From the NCBI GenBank assembly GCA_024280895.1, contig JAJRPI010000019.1, positions 16,546 through 80,545 on the forward strand: DNA of 64,000 nucleotides, written 5' to 3'. The stretch's first letter is position 1, and each line of letters starts with the position of its first letter. Positions 8,534-17,468 of the stretch are shown here, one piece after another. This stretch comes from Alphaproteobacteria bacterium. Its GTDB lineage: Bacteria > Pseudomonadota > Alphaproteobacteria > Rhizobiales > JAKIUO01. The position numbers were made by a program, and so were the translations under genes. The notes beneath the pieces were generated by a model, which saw nothing but the letters and a program-made list of their open reading frames with translations, was not told the DNA's origin and searched no databases.

Positions 8534-9775
8534 ATGCTTTCATATTACAAGATCTTTATCCATAGCTCGATGGTCGCTATATTGTTCTTTTCGCTGTCCG
8601 CGCCGCTCATGGCAGCGCCAAATCCCAAGCACAAAGCAATTACCAGCAATCAATCTGACCCAAGAACAGGCGAGCTCGAATATGAACGCTCGAAACGCTT
8701 ACTATCGGCCATTGATGAGATATTAAAAGATGCCGCCACGATCCGTCAGGATGCCCGCAAGCTCCCCAGCAAACATGAGTTCTCTATTATCACCCCACCG
8801 TGGATCGAGACTAGAGAAGACCGCCAGATCAAGGTCAACAAGCTGCTGGATGCTGCTCTTGAAATTGTAACTGAGGTTCCTATTGTCGAACTACAAAAAA
8901 AGCTACGCGGCAACCGCAGCAATATCAAAAAAATGGAAGATCAAATCGCCCTCTTGCGCGAAAAACAGCTCGACGCCCCAACCGACGCGTTCCTCCCCGG
9001 CTACATCACCGGTACGGTTGCCTCAATTGATGAGAAAATCATCGATATCAAAGCCAGAATTGCCGGCAACAAAAAACAGATTCTCAAGATAAAAAAGGAA
9101 ATTTCCAACGGGTTGAAGAAAAGTGGCGTGAAGATCAAGGAAGCTCAGCTGGATATATTGCTTGGCAGCGTGATCGGTGGAGATCTCGTTAAACTTGTGG
9201 CAGCCTTTGAAGCCGCGCGGGCCATTAATGATCGTCTCAGCTTTTTAATGGATAAAAACGGTGAAACCCTGAGCGCCGCCCGGCGTTATTTCGCCATGCA
9301 CGCGTCTTTATTTGCTTTGCTCGTGCACGCACAAGAGCTGGTCCTTAACAAAATAGATACTGTCTATCTGCCTCGCCTTGGCGCCATTATCAAAGATATC
9401 CGGCAAGCCAGGGGCGAAACCCACCAACTGTTACGCGCTCGCAACCGCAACGATCAGCGCAAGATACTGCAGGCCAATCTCAAGTCGCAAACTTTTTCTG
9501 AAAAAGTCGCCAAGACTTATCGCAACTATCTTTTGACCCAGCGTGATCAAATGTCCAAAGCACGCCAGCGCACTCTCAAGGATCTGCGTATTGCCGACAA
9601 TACTTATCTCACAGTCGAAGCCAGTTTTCAGCTACGTTCCTTGATCAAGGATGCCAGTACCAGTTTTGAAGCGATCCGCAAACTAGAAGCGCCTGGGTTT
9701 GATAAAGTCTTTCGTAACAAAAACTTGAAGCGAGAGTTTGAAAACCTGACGAGCAAGTTGACACCTACATCATAA
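8534..9775 (+). CDS. Secreted helical protein of unknown function
   Basis: 413 residues. A signal peptide is likely (SSMVAILFFSLSAPLMAAP, cleavage after about residue 28). The rest is almost entirely charged and helical with probable coiled coils at about 110-190 and 290-400; it has no cysteine motifs and no internal hydrophobic helix. No family recognised. GGAG lies 11 bases before the ATG. It stands alone between the spacer and the convergent mgtE. A periplasmic scaffold or tether would fit the look, but that is a guess. Confidence 0.75.
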   Translation: MLSYYKIFIHSSMVAILFFSLSAPLMAAPNPKHKAITSNQSDPRTGELEYERSKRLLSAIDEILKDAATIRQDARKLPSKHEFSIITPPWIETREDRQIKVNKLLDAALEIVTEVPIVELQKKLRGNRSNIKKMEDQIALLREKQLDAPTDAFLPGYITGTVASIDEKIIDIKARIAGNKKQILKIKKEISNGLKKSGVKIKEAQLDILLGSVIGGDLVKLVAAFEAARAINDRLSFLMDKNGETLSAARRYFAMHASLFALLVHAQELVLNKIDTVYLPRLGAIIKDIRQARGETHQLLRARNRNDQRKILQANLKSQTFSEKVAKTYRNYLLTQRDQMSKARQRTLKDLRIADNTYLTVEASFQLRSLIKDASTSFEAIRKLEAPGFDKVFRNKNLKREFENLTSKLTPTS

Positions 9776-9807
9776 ATAAATGAAGGGTCCTGCCCTTTCG
9801 AACCCGC

Positions 9808-9888
9808 CAAAGGGCCAACCCTTTGCAAACCCAATTTATACAATATAGTGGGGTCTGGGGACTAGTCCCCAGTGCTGTCCGCAAGGAC
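9808..9888. repeat. Cluster of three intergenic palindromes
   Basis: Between two convergent genes lie CAAAGGG/CCCTTTG (9808-9825, loop CCAA), a perfect 18-base palindrome CTGGGGACTAGTCCCCAG (9855-9872), and GTCC/GGAC (9877-9888, loop GCAA). Together they resemble the dispersed palindromic elements found between alphaproteobacterial genes. They may also act as a joint transcription end for both genes. Confidence 0.5.
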
Positions 9889-9901
9889 ATTCAATTCTAT
9901 T

Positions 9902-11281
9902 TTATACTAGATAGATTGCCGCGAGGCCAAGGAAGGCGAAAAAGCCAACAATATCTGTGACCGTCGTTACAAATACGCTGGAGGCCAGAGCTGGATCCAC
10001 TTTGCGATATTCGAGAAGCAGAGGGATCAAAATGCCGGCAATCCCAGCGACAAACATATTGACGATCATGGCGGCGGCAAGTACGCCCGACAAACGACTA
10101 TTGCCAAACCAGAAATAGGCCACCAGCGCCATGAGCACGGCGAACACCAACCCGTTCAACAAGCCTACAAGCGTTTCACGCGTGATCACGCGCCCTGCAT
10201 TTGCCGCTCCCAAATCACGTGTTGCAAGGGCGCGAACCGTTACCGTCATGGTTTGCGTGCCCGCGTTCCCCCCCATTGATGCAACGATCGGCATCAAGAC
10301 TGCCAGAGCCACCATCTGCTCAATGGTCGCATCGAACAGGCTGATAACATAAGAAGCGATGAGAGCGGTTATAAGGTTTATAAACAGCCACGAGAAGCGT
10401 CGTAGAGCCGTGCGCATGACCGTATCAGCAAGGGATTCATCCCCGACACCAGCCAGCAAAAATATATCTTCCTGCGCTTCCTCGGCCATAACCTCTACAA
10501 TATCATCCACCGTCACAACTCCGACAAGGCGGTGATCATCATCGACCACGGGCGCAGCCAGTAAATTATAGCGCTCAAATTGACGCGCCAACTCTTCCTG
10601 GTCCATTTCCACATTGATCAAGTGCCGCTCATCATCCATCAATTTCTTAATCGGCGTATCAAGCGAAGTTCGCAGCAAATCATCAAGGCTAACCGTGCCC
10701 TTTAGATGTAGCGATGGTGTCGTGACAAAAATCTCGGAAAACTGATCCGGCAAGTTCGCTGTATCGCGCAAATGATCGATGGTTTGTTCAACCGTCCAGA
10801 ATGTTGGAACATGCACAAATTTTTGGCGCATGAGCCGTCCGGCTGAATCGTCAGGATATAGTAACCCGCGGACAACGGCAGTGCGGACGTCATGGGGGAC
10901 CTGATCGAGGATTTTCTGGCGCTCTCCGGCCTCCAGATCTTCCAAAAGATAAACGGCATCGTCGGTATCAAGTTCTTCAACGGCCTCGGCAATCTGCTGA
11001 TTGGGCAATTGCTCCACCAGCTCATCGCGAACGGCTTCCTCAACCTCCACCAGCGTAGCGGGATTGAGCTGCGAACCAATAGCTTCAACAAATGCAAAGC
11101 GCTCATTTGCTGACAGATGCTCCAACAGATCCGCGAGATCACTGTCGTGCAGCCCTTCTGAAAGGACACGCACATTGTCGAAATTCTCGTCCTCAATCGC
11201 AGAACGCACGGATTTCACGAAAGAAGCTAATAAGGCTCCCTCCATGTCGCGAATATATATATCTTGCGTTTGATTAGACAT
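9902..11281 (-). CDS. mgtE: Magnesium transporter MgtE
   Basis: Inner-membrane Mg2+ channel. From MSNQTQDIYI the protein has about 459 residues: an acidic N domain (about 20-130), a CBS pair (about 135-260) with DDDHRLVGVVTVDDIVEVM, then five helices. These carry the family motifs MPIVASMGGNAGTQTMTV and SSVFVTTVTDIVGFF. The frame is open 16 codons further upstream (to 11329), but GGGG six bases before the 11281 ATG favours the shorter form. It is convergent with the secreted helical protein. Confidence 0.95.
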   Translation of the reverse strand: MSNQTQDIYIRDMEGALLASFVKSVRSAIEDENFDNVRVLSEGLHDSDLADLLEHLSANERFAFVEAIGSQLNPATLVEVEEAVRDELVEQLPNQQIAEAVEELDTDDAVYLLEDLEAGERQKILDQVPHDVRTAVVRGLLYPDDSAGRLMRQKFVHVPTFWTVEQTIDHLRDTANLPDQFSEIFVTTPSLHLKGTVSLDDLLRTSLDTPIKKLMDDERHLINVEMDQEELARQFERYNLLAAPVVDDDHRLVGVVTVDDIVEVMAEEAQEDIFLLAGVGDESLADTVMRTALRRFSWLFINLITALIASYVISLFDATIEQMVALAVLMPIVASMGGNAGTQTMTVTVRALATRDLGAANAGRVITRETLVGLLNGLVFAVLMALVAYFWFGNSRLSGVLAAAMIVNMFVAGIAGILIPLLLEYRKVDPALASSVFVTTVTDIVGFFAFLGLAAIYLV

Positions 11282-11461
11282 ATCTACCCCGTGCGAAAAC
11301 CCAACCACCCCCAACTGTTTGTAAATCATGCGCGCACAAATGCAACTGGTGAATAGACAACATTGTTAAAAGCCCCATTGACCGCCACCTATAGGGGAAG
11401 CTGTGCTTCTGACACCCGTTCCCAAGATCCCTCTAGGACTCAGACCACCGCATTGCATTTC

Positions 11462-11540
11462 GTAGGGCGTCAATAGCGTAGCGTATTGCGCCACTTGAAC
11501 TTTCAATCGGCGCAATACGCTGTCGCTATTGACGCCCTAC
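11462..11540. repeat. Long near-perfect hairpin, REP/MITE-like element
   Basis: Bases 11462-11492 and 11509-11540 are inverted copies of about 31 bases beginning GTAGGGCGTCAATAGCG, differing only at one small spot, around a 16-base loop. The arms are themselves partly palindromic (GCAATACGC and GCGTATTGC). This is the typical form of bacterial dispersed palindromic repeats. It lies between the mgtE promoter side and the first porin terminator. Confidence 0.6.
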
Positions 11541-11611
11541 AATCCTAGCATTCATCCTTGATAGCGAACTCAATATCTAGTGCGGCAAGCAAGCGAGCGA
11601 GCCGGACAAAA

Positions 11612-11648
11612 GAAAAACCGCCTCCCTTTAAAAAGAGAGGCGGTCTTT
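11612..11648 (-). terminator. Terminator of the first porin gene
   Basis: ACCGCCTC (11617-11624) pairs with GAGGCGGT (11637-11644). The A-run ahead of it on the plus strand supplies the T-run on the minus strand. It lies 30 bases past the porin stop. Confidence 0.8.
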
Positions 11649-11673
11649 GATATTCTTGCTTGATCAGGTTCGA

Positions 11674-12900
11674 TTAGAACTTGATGCGAGCGCCAGCCAT
11701 GATCTGATTGACGTTACTTGTAGCAACATTATCATTATCCCAGCTGCGATAAGCGATATAGAGCTCGGTAGCTGCACTATCGAAGTGCTGTACTACACCC
11801 AGACCCCACATTGTGGTGTCCCAGTTCCCAGCTGCAAGAACTCCATTATCACCATCATAGTCATATTCGCCATATTCGGCGTAGATGCTGGTATTTCCCA
11901 TGCCAGTAAAGTCACGGTTTACACCACCCTGGAGATGCCAGTATTGCTTGTCATAGATGTCAGCGGCATTACCTGCATTGTTGAAACCGCCGTCGTTTTC
12001 GGTACCAGCTGCAAAAGCAATGTTAAGGCCTGTTGGTGTATGCATCAACGAAGCTGAACCTGTGACATTCGAACCGTTAGTTCCATCATCATAGAAGGTA
12101 TAACCAATGCCAGCCGCAATGCGGATAGGGCCAAATTCTCCGGCATAACGAAGAGCCATATCCCAGCCATCAGTGTCATAGTTAAGAGCACCAAAAGCAG
12201 TTGGGCCATTAAGATCAACCCAAGCTACGGAGTATGTGAACCCGCGCAGTGTTGGTGATACCCAAGCGATGGTCTCATGAACACCTTGCTCAAGATTGAA
12301 ACCATTCAATGACGTAGCATTCCAAAGATTTGCCTCAGAAGTACCTGTTACACCGCGACCACCAAGAGAGATCTCGGCAACGCCATCGGTTGGAACATAA
12401 GCATGACCTATAACAAAAGTACCGAGTCTGGCATTTTTGAAGTAGATGAAGTTTTTGTCAGTCTTCAATGGTGAAACAAAACCAGGACCATGACTTGCGC
12501 CAGCTTGTGTAAGCGTGCCGCTGTTACGATCTTGTGTAACGCGAGCCCGCAGAACATAGCCAACGGTCCAAGTGCTTGTTAGAGCCGCGCTGCCAGCAAA
12601 CTGGAAGCGTGATCCGGAAACACCATGGCCACTTGAATAAAATTCATCTTTGCCATTTTCGTCTTCAATCCAGCCGATGTCGCGAGCGACCCAACCTGAG
12701 ATTGTCAATGAAACCTTACGATTTCCTTTGCGAGCTGTTGTTGCTTCAAGTTCTGCAACGCGCTCTTCGAGGTCTGCACAACAGTCACCGCCAAGATCGG
12801 CAGCTACTGCTGGTGTCAGAGCCATTCCGCCCATCAGAAAACCAGCTGCAGCTACGAGAGCCAACGGGCTGGATGTCTTCTTGAGTCCCCCAATAGTCAT
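11674..12900 (-). CDS. Alphaproteobacterial outer-membrane porin (copy 1)
   Basis: 408 residues. Signal peptide with cleavage near ALTPAVAA, then DLGGDCCADLEERVAELEATT, a short N-terminal coiled coil seen in trimeric porins of this class. It continues into alternating beta strands and ends in a final strand with C-terminal phenylalanine (GARIKF), as needed for outer-membrane insertion. GGAG lies eight bases before the ATG. It is clearly paralogous to the next porin. Passive diffusion of small hydrophilic solutes is the family role; specificity cannot be read here. Confidence 0.88.
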   Translation of the reverse strand: MTIGGLKKTSSPLALVAAAGFLMGGMALTPAVAADLGGDCCADLEERVAELEATTARKGNRKVSLTISGWVARDIGWIEDENGKDEFYSSGHGVSGSRFQFAGSAALTSTWTVGYVLRARVTQDRNSGTLTQAGASHGPGFVSPLKTDKNFIYFKNARLGTFVIGHAYVPTDGVAEISLGGRGVTGTSEANLWNATSLNGFNLEQGVHETIAWVSPTLRGFTYSVAWVDLNGPTAFGALNYDTDGWDMALRYAGEFGPIRIAAGIGYTFYDDGTNGSNVTGSASLMHTPTGLNIAFAAGTENDGGFNNAGNAADIYDKQYWHLQGGVNRDFTGMGNTSIYAEYGEYDYDGDNGVLAAGNWDTTMWGLGVVQHFDSAATELYIAYRSWDNDNVATSNVNQIMAGARIKF

Positions 12901-13761
12901 ATTTTTTCTCCACTCATATCAATCGAGTTGTGATTCCGAGGGAGCAGTAAGCCTTACAAATGATCTGCTCGTTTATTGTAAAACCCTGAATTGCCTTATG
13001 TCGTATAAAGGGCATTACAAGGGTCGTCTAAAACCCTTGCCGCAAACATGCGAAACCAGGGCAACAACAAATCCCCAAGTGAAAAGCATCTGGTGCATAA
13101 AGCGATGCTATCAACTACTAGGGGATACAATTTACAGGAACTGTACTGGATACTTGAGGATCGAATGATCCTAACTGATCGACCATACTTGGTCTGTACA
13201 AAAGACCGAGCTGGTCTCTAGAGAAGCAACTTTGAGTAAGTGAATTTCAGTGCATCACCGACTCGTTGTTGTTGAAGCCCATTGTTAGTGAAGCTTGGGG
13301 GGGGACGCAACCACCGTGACACGATTTTGCCTGATTCACGATATTTGCGTTGTAAAAACGCCACATCCACCCTCACAGCGCCCTAAACATAGGCTTTTCT
13401 TCCAAACAGTTCCTGAATACGCAGTACATGATTGATACCCAAAATAGGCGAACTGTGTATAAAAAGGATGAACAGCATTAACTTTTTTCCTTATTTTCGG
13501 TGCATTAGCCGATTCTTACAGTGAGCAGGTCGGGTGATGATTGGGTCCGATTCCCCTTGTTTTCCCCTGGGCGAGCAATATTGCCAGTTCGTAAACCCAT
13601 TATAGCCTGCGATTATTAGCTCCCTCATCTTCCGATGGCGCAATCACTGTGGCTTGTTGCCGAACGCCAGCATGATTGTGCCGGCCATGAACGCAATAGA
13701 CACTTGGCTGCTCGTCGCTACCCACCTTGACTGCACAAAACTGGGCAAGCTGTTTGCACAC
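12901..13761. promoter_or_regulatory. Porin 1 upstream region, no gene
   Basis: About 860 bases with no credible frame. It must hold the promoter of porin 1, because porin 2 ends in its own terminator just upstream. Three small hairpins follow each other at 13157-13172 (AGGAT/ATCCT), 13181-13194 (GACC/GGTC) and 13203-13217 (AGACC/GGTCT). A run of eight or nine G is near 13300. A long structured leader or a small regulatory RNA would be possible. Confidence 0.4.
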
Positions 13762-13794
13762 AAAAAAAATGCCCTGCTCAATCGAGCAGGGCAT
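13762..13794 (-). terminator. Terminator of the second porin gene
   Basis: ATGCCCTGCTC (13769-13779) pairs perfectly with GAGCAGGGCAT (13784-13794) around AATC. Eight A at 13762-13769 give the minus-strand T-run. It lies 30 bases past the porin 2 stop. Confidence 0.88.
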
Positions 13795-13823
13795 TCTTTA
13801 TTCTTATATAGTATCAGGTTCGA

Positions 13824-15035
13824 TTAGAACTTGATGCGCATACCAGCAAGGATCTGCTGAACATCGCCATCTACGATATTATCATCTTCCCAGTTACGAT
13901 ACGCAACATACAATTCTGTTGATGCTGAGTTGAAGTTCTGAACGATACCCAGACCCCACATGACAGTATCACCTGTGCTAACTGCATTACCATCGTCATA
14001 ATCACCATACTCACCATAGAGGCTTGTATTTCCAACGCCGAAGAAGTTCTGGCTGATGCCACCTTCTACATGCCAGAACTGACGATCACTGGTGTCAGCG
14101 GCGAGCGTGTTAACACCACCGTCAAGCTCAGTACCAGCAGCAAATGCGACGTTCAAACCGGTTGGCGTATGCATCAAGGTGACTGAACCCATGACATTTG
14201 AACCATCTACAGCAAAGCCGCCTGAATTGGTAGAATCATCGGTGGTTGTATAACCGATACCTGCAGCGATACGGATTGGACCAAATTCTCCAGCGTAGCG
14301 AAGAGCCATATCCCACAAATCGACGCCTGAGTCATCTGTCGCAATGTCATTTTGGTCAACCCATGCAACGGCGACGGTAAAGCCAGCGATTGTTGGTGAG
14401 ACATAGGAGATCAGGTTTTGAGCACTGCCCTGCTGAAGGTCATAGGAATTAATGCCAGCAACACCGTTCCAGCCATTACGACCAGCTGCATCGCCAGTGA
14501 TGCCGCGACCGGCGAGAGAGATGTTAGCAACTCCATCGGTTGGAGCATATGTGAAACCAGTTGTGAGAGTACCCAGTTGAGCATGTCTCAAAAAGACAAA
14601 GTTTTGATCAACATTTGTGGTTCTGGCAGTGTTAACTTGGCCAGCTGCTCCAATAGAACCTGTAAGACCACCTGCTGCACGGAGGCGCAGACGATATCCA
14701 GCTGTCCAGTTTGCAGACATTTTGGCGCTACCTGTGAACCAAACGCGAGATCTGGAGGGTCCATGACCGGCTGCATAGAATTCGTCACGGCCTGAGCCAT
14801 CTTCGATCCAACCAATGTCACGAGCGACCCAACCTGAAATTGTTAGTGAAACTCTGCGATTTCCCTTGCGAGCAGTTGTCGCTTCAAGGTCAGCTACGCG
14901 CTCTTCGAGATCCGCACAGCAATCACCGCCCAAATCAGCAGCCATAGCTGGTGTAAGAGCCAAACCGCCGATAAACATACCTGCAGCGGCTACGATGGCC
15001 AGGCTGCTTGTTGACTTTAAAAGTCCCCCAATCAT
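13824..15035 (-). CDS. Alphaproteobacterial outer-membrane porin (copy 2)
   Basis: 403 residues with the same architecture as copy 1: signal peptide, DLGGDCCADLEERVADLEATT coiled segment, RRVSLTISGWVARDIGWIED, beta barrel, and C-terminal GMRIKF. Long stretches match copy 1 (for example MALRYAGEFGPIRIAAGIGY), while the loops differ. GGAGAAG precedes the start. The pair looks like a tandem duplication with diverged loops, each copy under its own promoter and terminator. Confidence 0.88.
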   Translation of the reverse strand: MIGGLLKSTSSLAIVAAAGMFIGGLALTPAMAADLGGDCCADLEERVADLEATTARKGNRRVSLTISGWVARDIGWIEDGSGRDEFYAAGHGPSRSRVWFTGSAKMSANWTAGYRLRLRAAGGLTGSIGAAGQVNTARTTNVDQNFVFLRHAQLGTLTTGFTYAPTDGVANISLAGRGITGDAAGRNGWNGVAGINSYDLQQGSAQNLISYVSPTIAGFTVAVAWVDQNDIATDDSGVDLWDMALRYAGEFGPIRIAAGIGYTTTDDSTNSGGFAVDGSNVMGSVTLMHTPTGLNVAFAAGTELDGGVNTLAADTSDRQFWHVEGGISQNFFGVGNTSLYGEYGDYDDGNAVSTGDTVMWGLGIVQNFNSASTELYVAYRNWEDDNIVDGDVQQILAGMRIKF

Positions 15036-15540
15036 ACTACTTCTCCACTTAACTTTAATTTTACGCTACGTTGACTGCATTACCCGAACTGACAAAACAA
15101 CAACATAACTTTTTTAGTTACACAACCAGGCTGAGATACTAACAATCCCGTAGAGCCTGAACTTAGATGGGTTTCACCCCACAAACGAACTCTGAACCTT
15201 TTGATCCAAGAACCCGCCCCCTAATTGATTATGGGGCAAACCTTGATGACCTAAACTTGGCCCTTCCTGTTTGTTCCATTTCAGGATTAGACTATTGGCT
15301 CATAGCTGTAAACATTGATTAACGGTTCATTAAGGAAATGTGGCAAGGTTGTGTCATTTGTGCCACGAAGGGGTTTCGAGAATGTGTCCCTGCCCTCCTT
15401 TGCGCGCCTGCCTCGTGACACCGAACAACAAACAGCGCGCTGGCAAACATCTACCGCGCCGCCCGTGGTCCCTAAATCGTCAGTGCGTCGCTGCAGATCC
15501 TTATCTTGTCCAGGTCGCATTTGGCGGCGGGAAGAAACAC
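15036..15540. promoter_or_regulatory. Divergent promoter region of porin 2 and panC
   Basis: No credible gene in about 500 bases. It must contain the minus-strand promoter of porin 2 and, at its right end, that of panC. Short frames here (15287-15582) have no family resemblance and overlap each other on both strands. Confidence 0.4.
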
Positions 15541-15580
15541 ACTCTATATAGACATGTCAAACAAGCCCTATATATAGAGT
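15541..15580. promoter_or_regulatory. Inverted repeat just upstream of panC
   Basis: ACTCTATATA (15541-15550) is a perfect inverted copy of TATATAGAGT (15571-15580) with a 20-base spacer, 18 bases before the panC start. It could be a paired operator or contain a TATATA-type -10 box. No regulator is identified. Confidence 0.35.
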
Positions 15581-15598
15581 GAGAAAAAAAACTAGCTA

Positions 15599-16453
15599 AT
15601 GAGCATAAAATTGAACACCATATCCAAGTTTGCCGATCTGAAAACAACGAGATCAACATGGCGGCACAATAATCAGACGATTGCCCTGGTCCCGACAATG
15701 GGTGCCCTGCACGAAGGTCATTTGTCGCTGGTCAAGCTGGCGCACACCGTTGCCAGCAAAGTCATCGTCTCCATATTTGTTAATCCAAAGCAGTTTGGGC
15801 AAGGTGAGGATCTCGATGAGTATCCTCGCGACCTCAACAGTGATCTTGGCAAGCTTGAAGAAATCGGGGTCGACCTCGTCTACGCACCTGACGCTGACCA
15901 GATTTATCCCCATGGGTTTTCAACAGTCATTTCGGTAACTGGTATTTCTGAGGGGCTTTGCGGCGCTTCACGTCCCCATTTTTTTGGAGGCGTCGCAACG
16001 GTGGTGACGAAATTATTACTGCATTGCACTCCCGACATCGCGATATTTGGCGAAAAGGATTACCAGCAATTGCTGGTAATCAGACGCCTTGTGACCGATC
16101 TTGACCTGCCTGTTGACGTGATGGGGGGCCCCATCGTGCGCGAATCCGATGGGCTGGCACTCTCATCACGCAATATTTATTTGTCGAAACAAGACCGACA
16201 AACAGCTCCCATGCTTCATAAAGCACTGATGAGCACCCGTGCACAGCTCCTCAAGGGGGTCTCCATGCACCAAGTGGCATCACAAACAACCGATCAGCTG
16301 ATCAAAGCGGGTTTCAAACTCGACTATTTCGAGCTGCGCGACGCCAACACGCTGGCACCAATGGACCAATATGGCGGTCAGCCGGCGCGACTATTGATCG
16401 CGACCACGCTTGGGCGCACAAGGCTTATCGACAATATCGCCGTTATAGGGTAG
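15599..16453 (+). CDS. panC: Pantothenate synthetase
   Basis: 284 residues. Joins pantoate and beta-alanine with ATP in coenzyme A synthesis. It shows the nucleotidyltransferase signature PTMGALHEGH at 32-41, FVNPKQFG, FGEKDYQQL and SDGLALSSRNIYLS (the KMSKS-like loop). No clear ribosome site precedes the ATG. panB is not adjacent. A short GC-rich hairpin follows the stop. Confidence 0.97.
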   Translation: MSIKLNTISKFADLKTTRSTWRHNNQTIALVPTMGALHEGHLSLVKLAHTVASKVIVSIFVNPKQFGQGEDLDEYPRDLNSDLGKLEEIGVDLVYAPDADQIYPHGFSTVISVTGISEGLCGASRPHFFGGVATVVTKLLLHCTPDIAIFGEKDYQQLLVIRRLVTDLDLPVDVMGGPIVRESDGLALSSRNIYLSKQDRQTAPMLHKALMSTRAQLLKGVSMHQVASQTTDQLIKAGFKLDYFELRDANTLAPMDQYGGQPARLLIATTLGRTRLIDNIAVIG

Positions 16454-16468
16454 AGCCTGATCTCAATG

Positions 16469-16482
16469 CGGGGGTAACCCCG
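16469..16482 (+). terminator. Weak hairpin after panC
   Basis: CGGGG/CCCCG with loop GTAA, followed by TTCTTACTCTT. The stem is only five pairs, so termination would be partial at best. Confidence 0.35.
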
Positions 16483-16524
16483 TTCTTACTCTTATATATA
16501 CACTGATTAGAACCGGGGACAGAT

Positions 16525-17316
16525 ATGCCAGCATCGGCACTTATGAATGTCATGACCAAGGCCGCACGCAAAGCCGGACGCGCCCTTTCGCGCGATTTTG
16601 GAGAAGTCGAGCATTTGCAGGTGGCCACCAAGGGACCCGCCGATTTCGTTTCGCGCGCCGACCACCGGGCCGAAAAAATCATCTATGAGGAACTGGCGCA
16701 CGCCCGTCCCCATTATAATTTTTTGATGGAAGAGCGCGGAATTGTTGAGGGAAGCGATAAAACCCATCGATGGATCGTCGATCCGCTGGACGGCACCACC
16801 AATTATTTGCACGGCATCCCTCAATTTGCCATATCGATCGCTCTCGAGCGCGACGGCAAACTGGTGGCTGGATTGATCTATAATCCTGTCATGGATGAAA
16901 TGTTCACTGCTGAAAAAGGTTCAGGAGCCTTTTTAAACGACCGCCGCATCCGGGTCGCTGGACGCGAGAAGCTTGAAGACTGTGTAGTTGTGACCGGCGT
17001 GCCGCATCGTGGAAAGTCCGGTAAAGAGGTATTTATTCAAGAATGCCGGGACGTTATGCAAACAGTTGTTGGCATCAGGCGCACCGGATCTGCAGCGATT
17101 GATCTCGCCTGGGTGGCCGCTGGCCGCTTTGATGGATATTGGGAGCGCGGTATTCAGGCCTGGGATATGGCTGCCGGAATTGTGCTGGTACGCGAAGCAG
17201 GCGGGATGGTCTCTGATGCCGAAGGTGGACATGATATGCTCCTGAAGGGAAGCATTGTTGCAGGCACGGCCCCCATTCAGAGCGAGCTGCAAAAAACCAT
17301 CTCTCCAAATTCCTAA
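16525..17316 (+). CDS. suhB: Inositol monophosphatase family protein (SuhB-like)
   Basis: 263 residues. Mg2+-dependent phosphatase of the IMPase family. Metal and substrate motifs are in place: EERG at 69-72, DPLDGTTNYLHGIPQF from 86, and GIQAWDMAAG toward the C-terminus. The length matches SuhB-type enzymes, but the physiological substrate (inositol, sugar or nucleotide phosphate) cannot be told from sequence. It sits next to the MotA/MotB-like pair without an obvious shared function. Confidence 0.9.
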   Translation: MPASALMNVMTKAARKAGRALSRDFGEVEHLQVATKGPADFVSRADHRAEKIIYEELAHARPHYNFLMEERGIVEGSDKTHRWIVDPLDGTTNYLHGIPQFAISIALERDGKLVAGLIYNPVMDEMFTAEKGSGAFLNDRRIRVAGREKLEDCVVVTGVPHRGKSGKEVFIQECRDVMQTVVGIRRTGSAAIDLAWVAAGRFDGYWERGIQAWDMAAGIVLVREAGGMVSDAEGGHDMLLKGSIVAGTAPIQSELQKTISPNS

Positions 17317-17371
17317 GTCATTAGCTCTGGCAAAAGCCGTGATATTGCAATAGATTTGCATTTATCCTGCC

Positions 17372-17389
17372 ACAATATCTGTATATTGT
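17372..17389. promoter_or_regulatory. Small inverted repeat before the MotA-like gene
   Basis: ACAATAT (17372-17378) and ATATTGT (17383-17389) around CTGT, 80 bases ahead of the gene. Possible operator; no regulator assigned. Confidence 0.25.
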
Positions 17390-17468
17390 AGATCAGGCTG
17401 GCAAAACGGGATCAAACTAAATCGTTAGATCCTTACAAATAAAATCCTTTGGGGGGATGTGCGAAAAG

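Noticed and set aside
12650..13168. 172-codon plus-strand frame across the porin 1 start
   Set aside because: Mostly antisense to the porin signal peptide; no domain.
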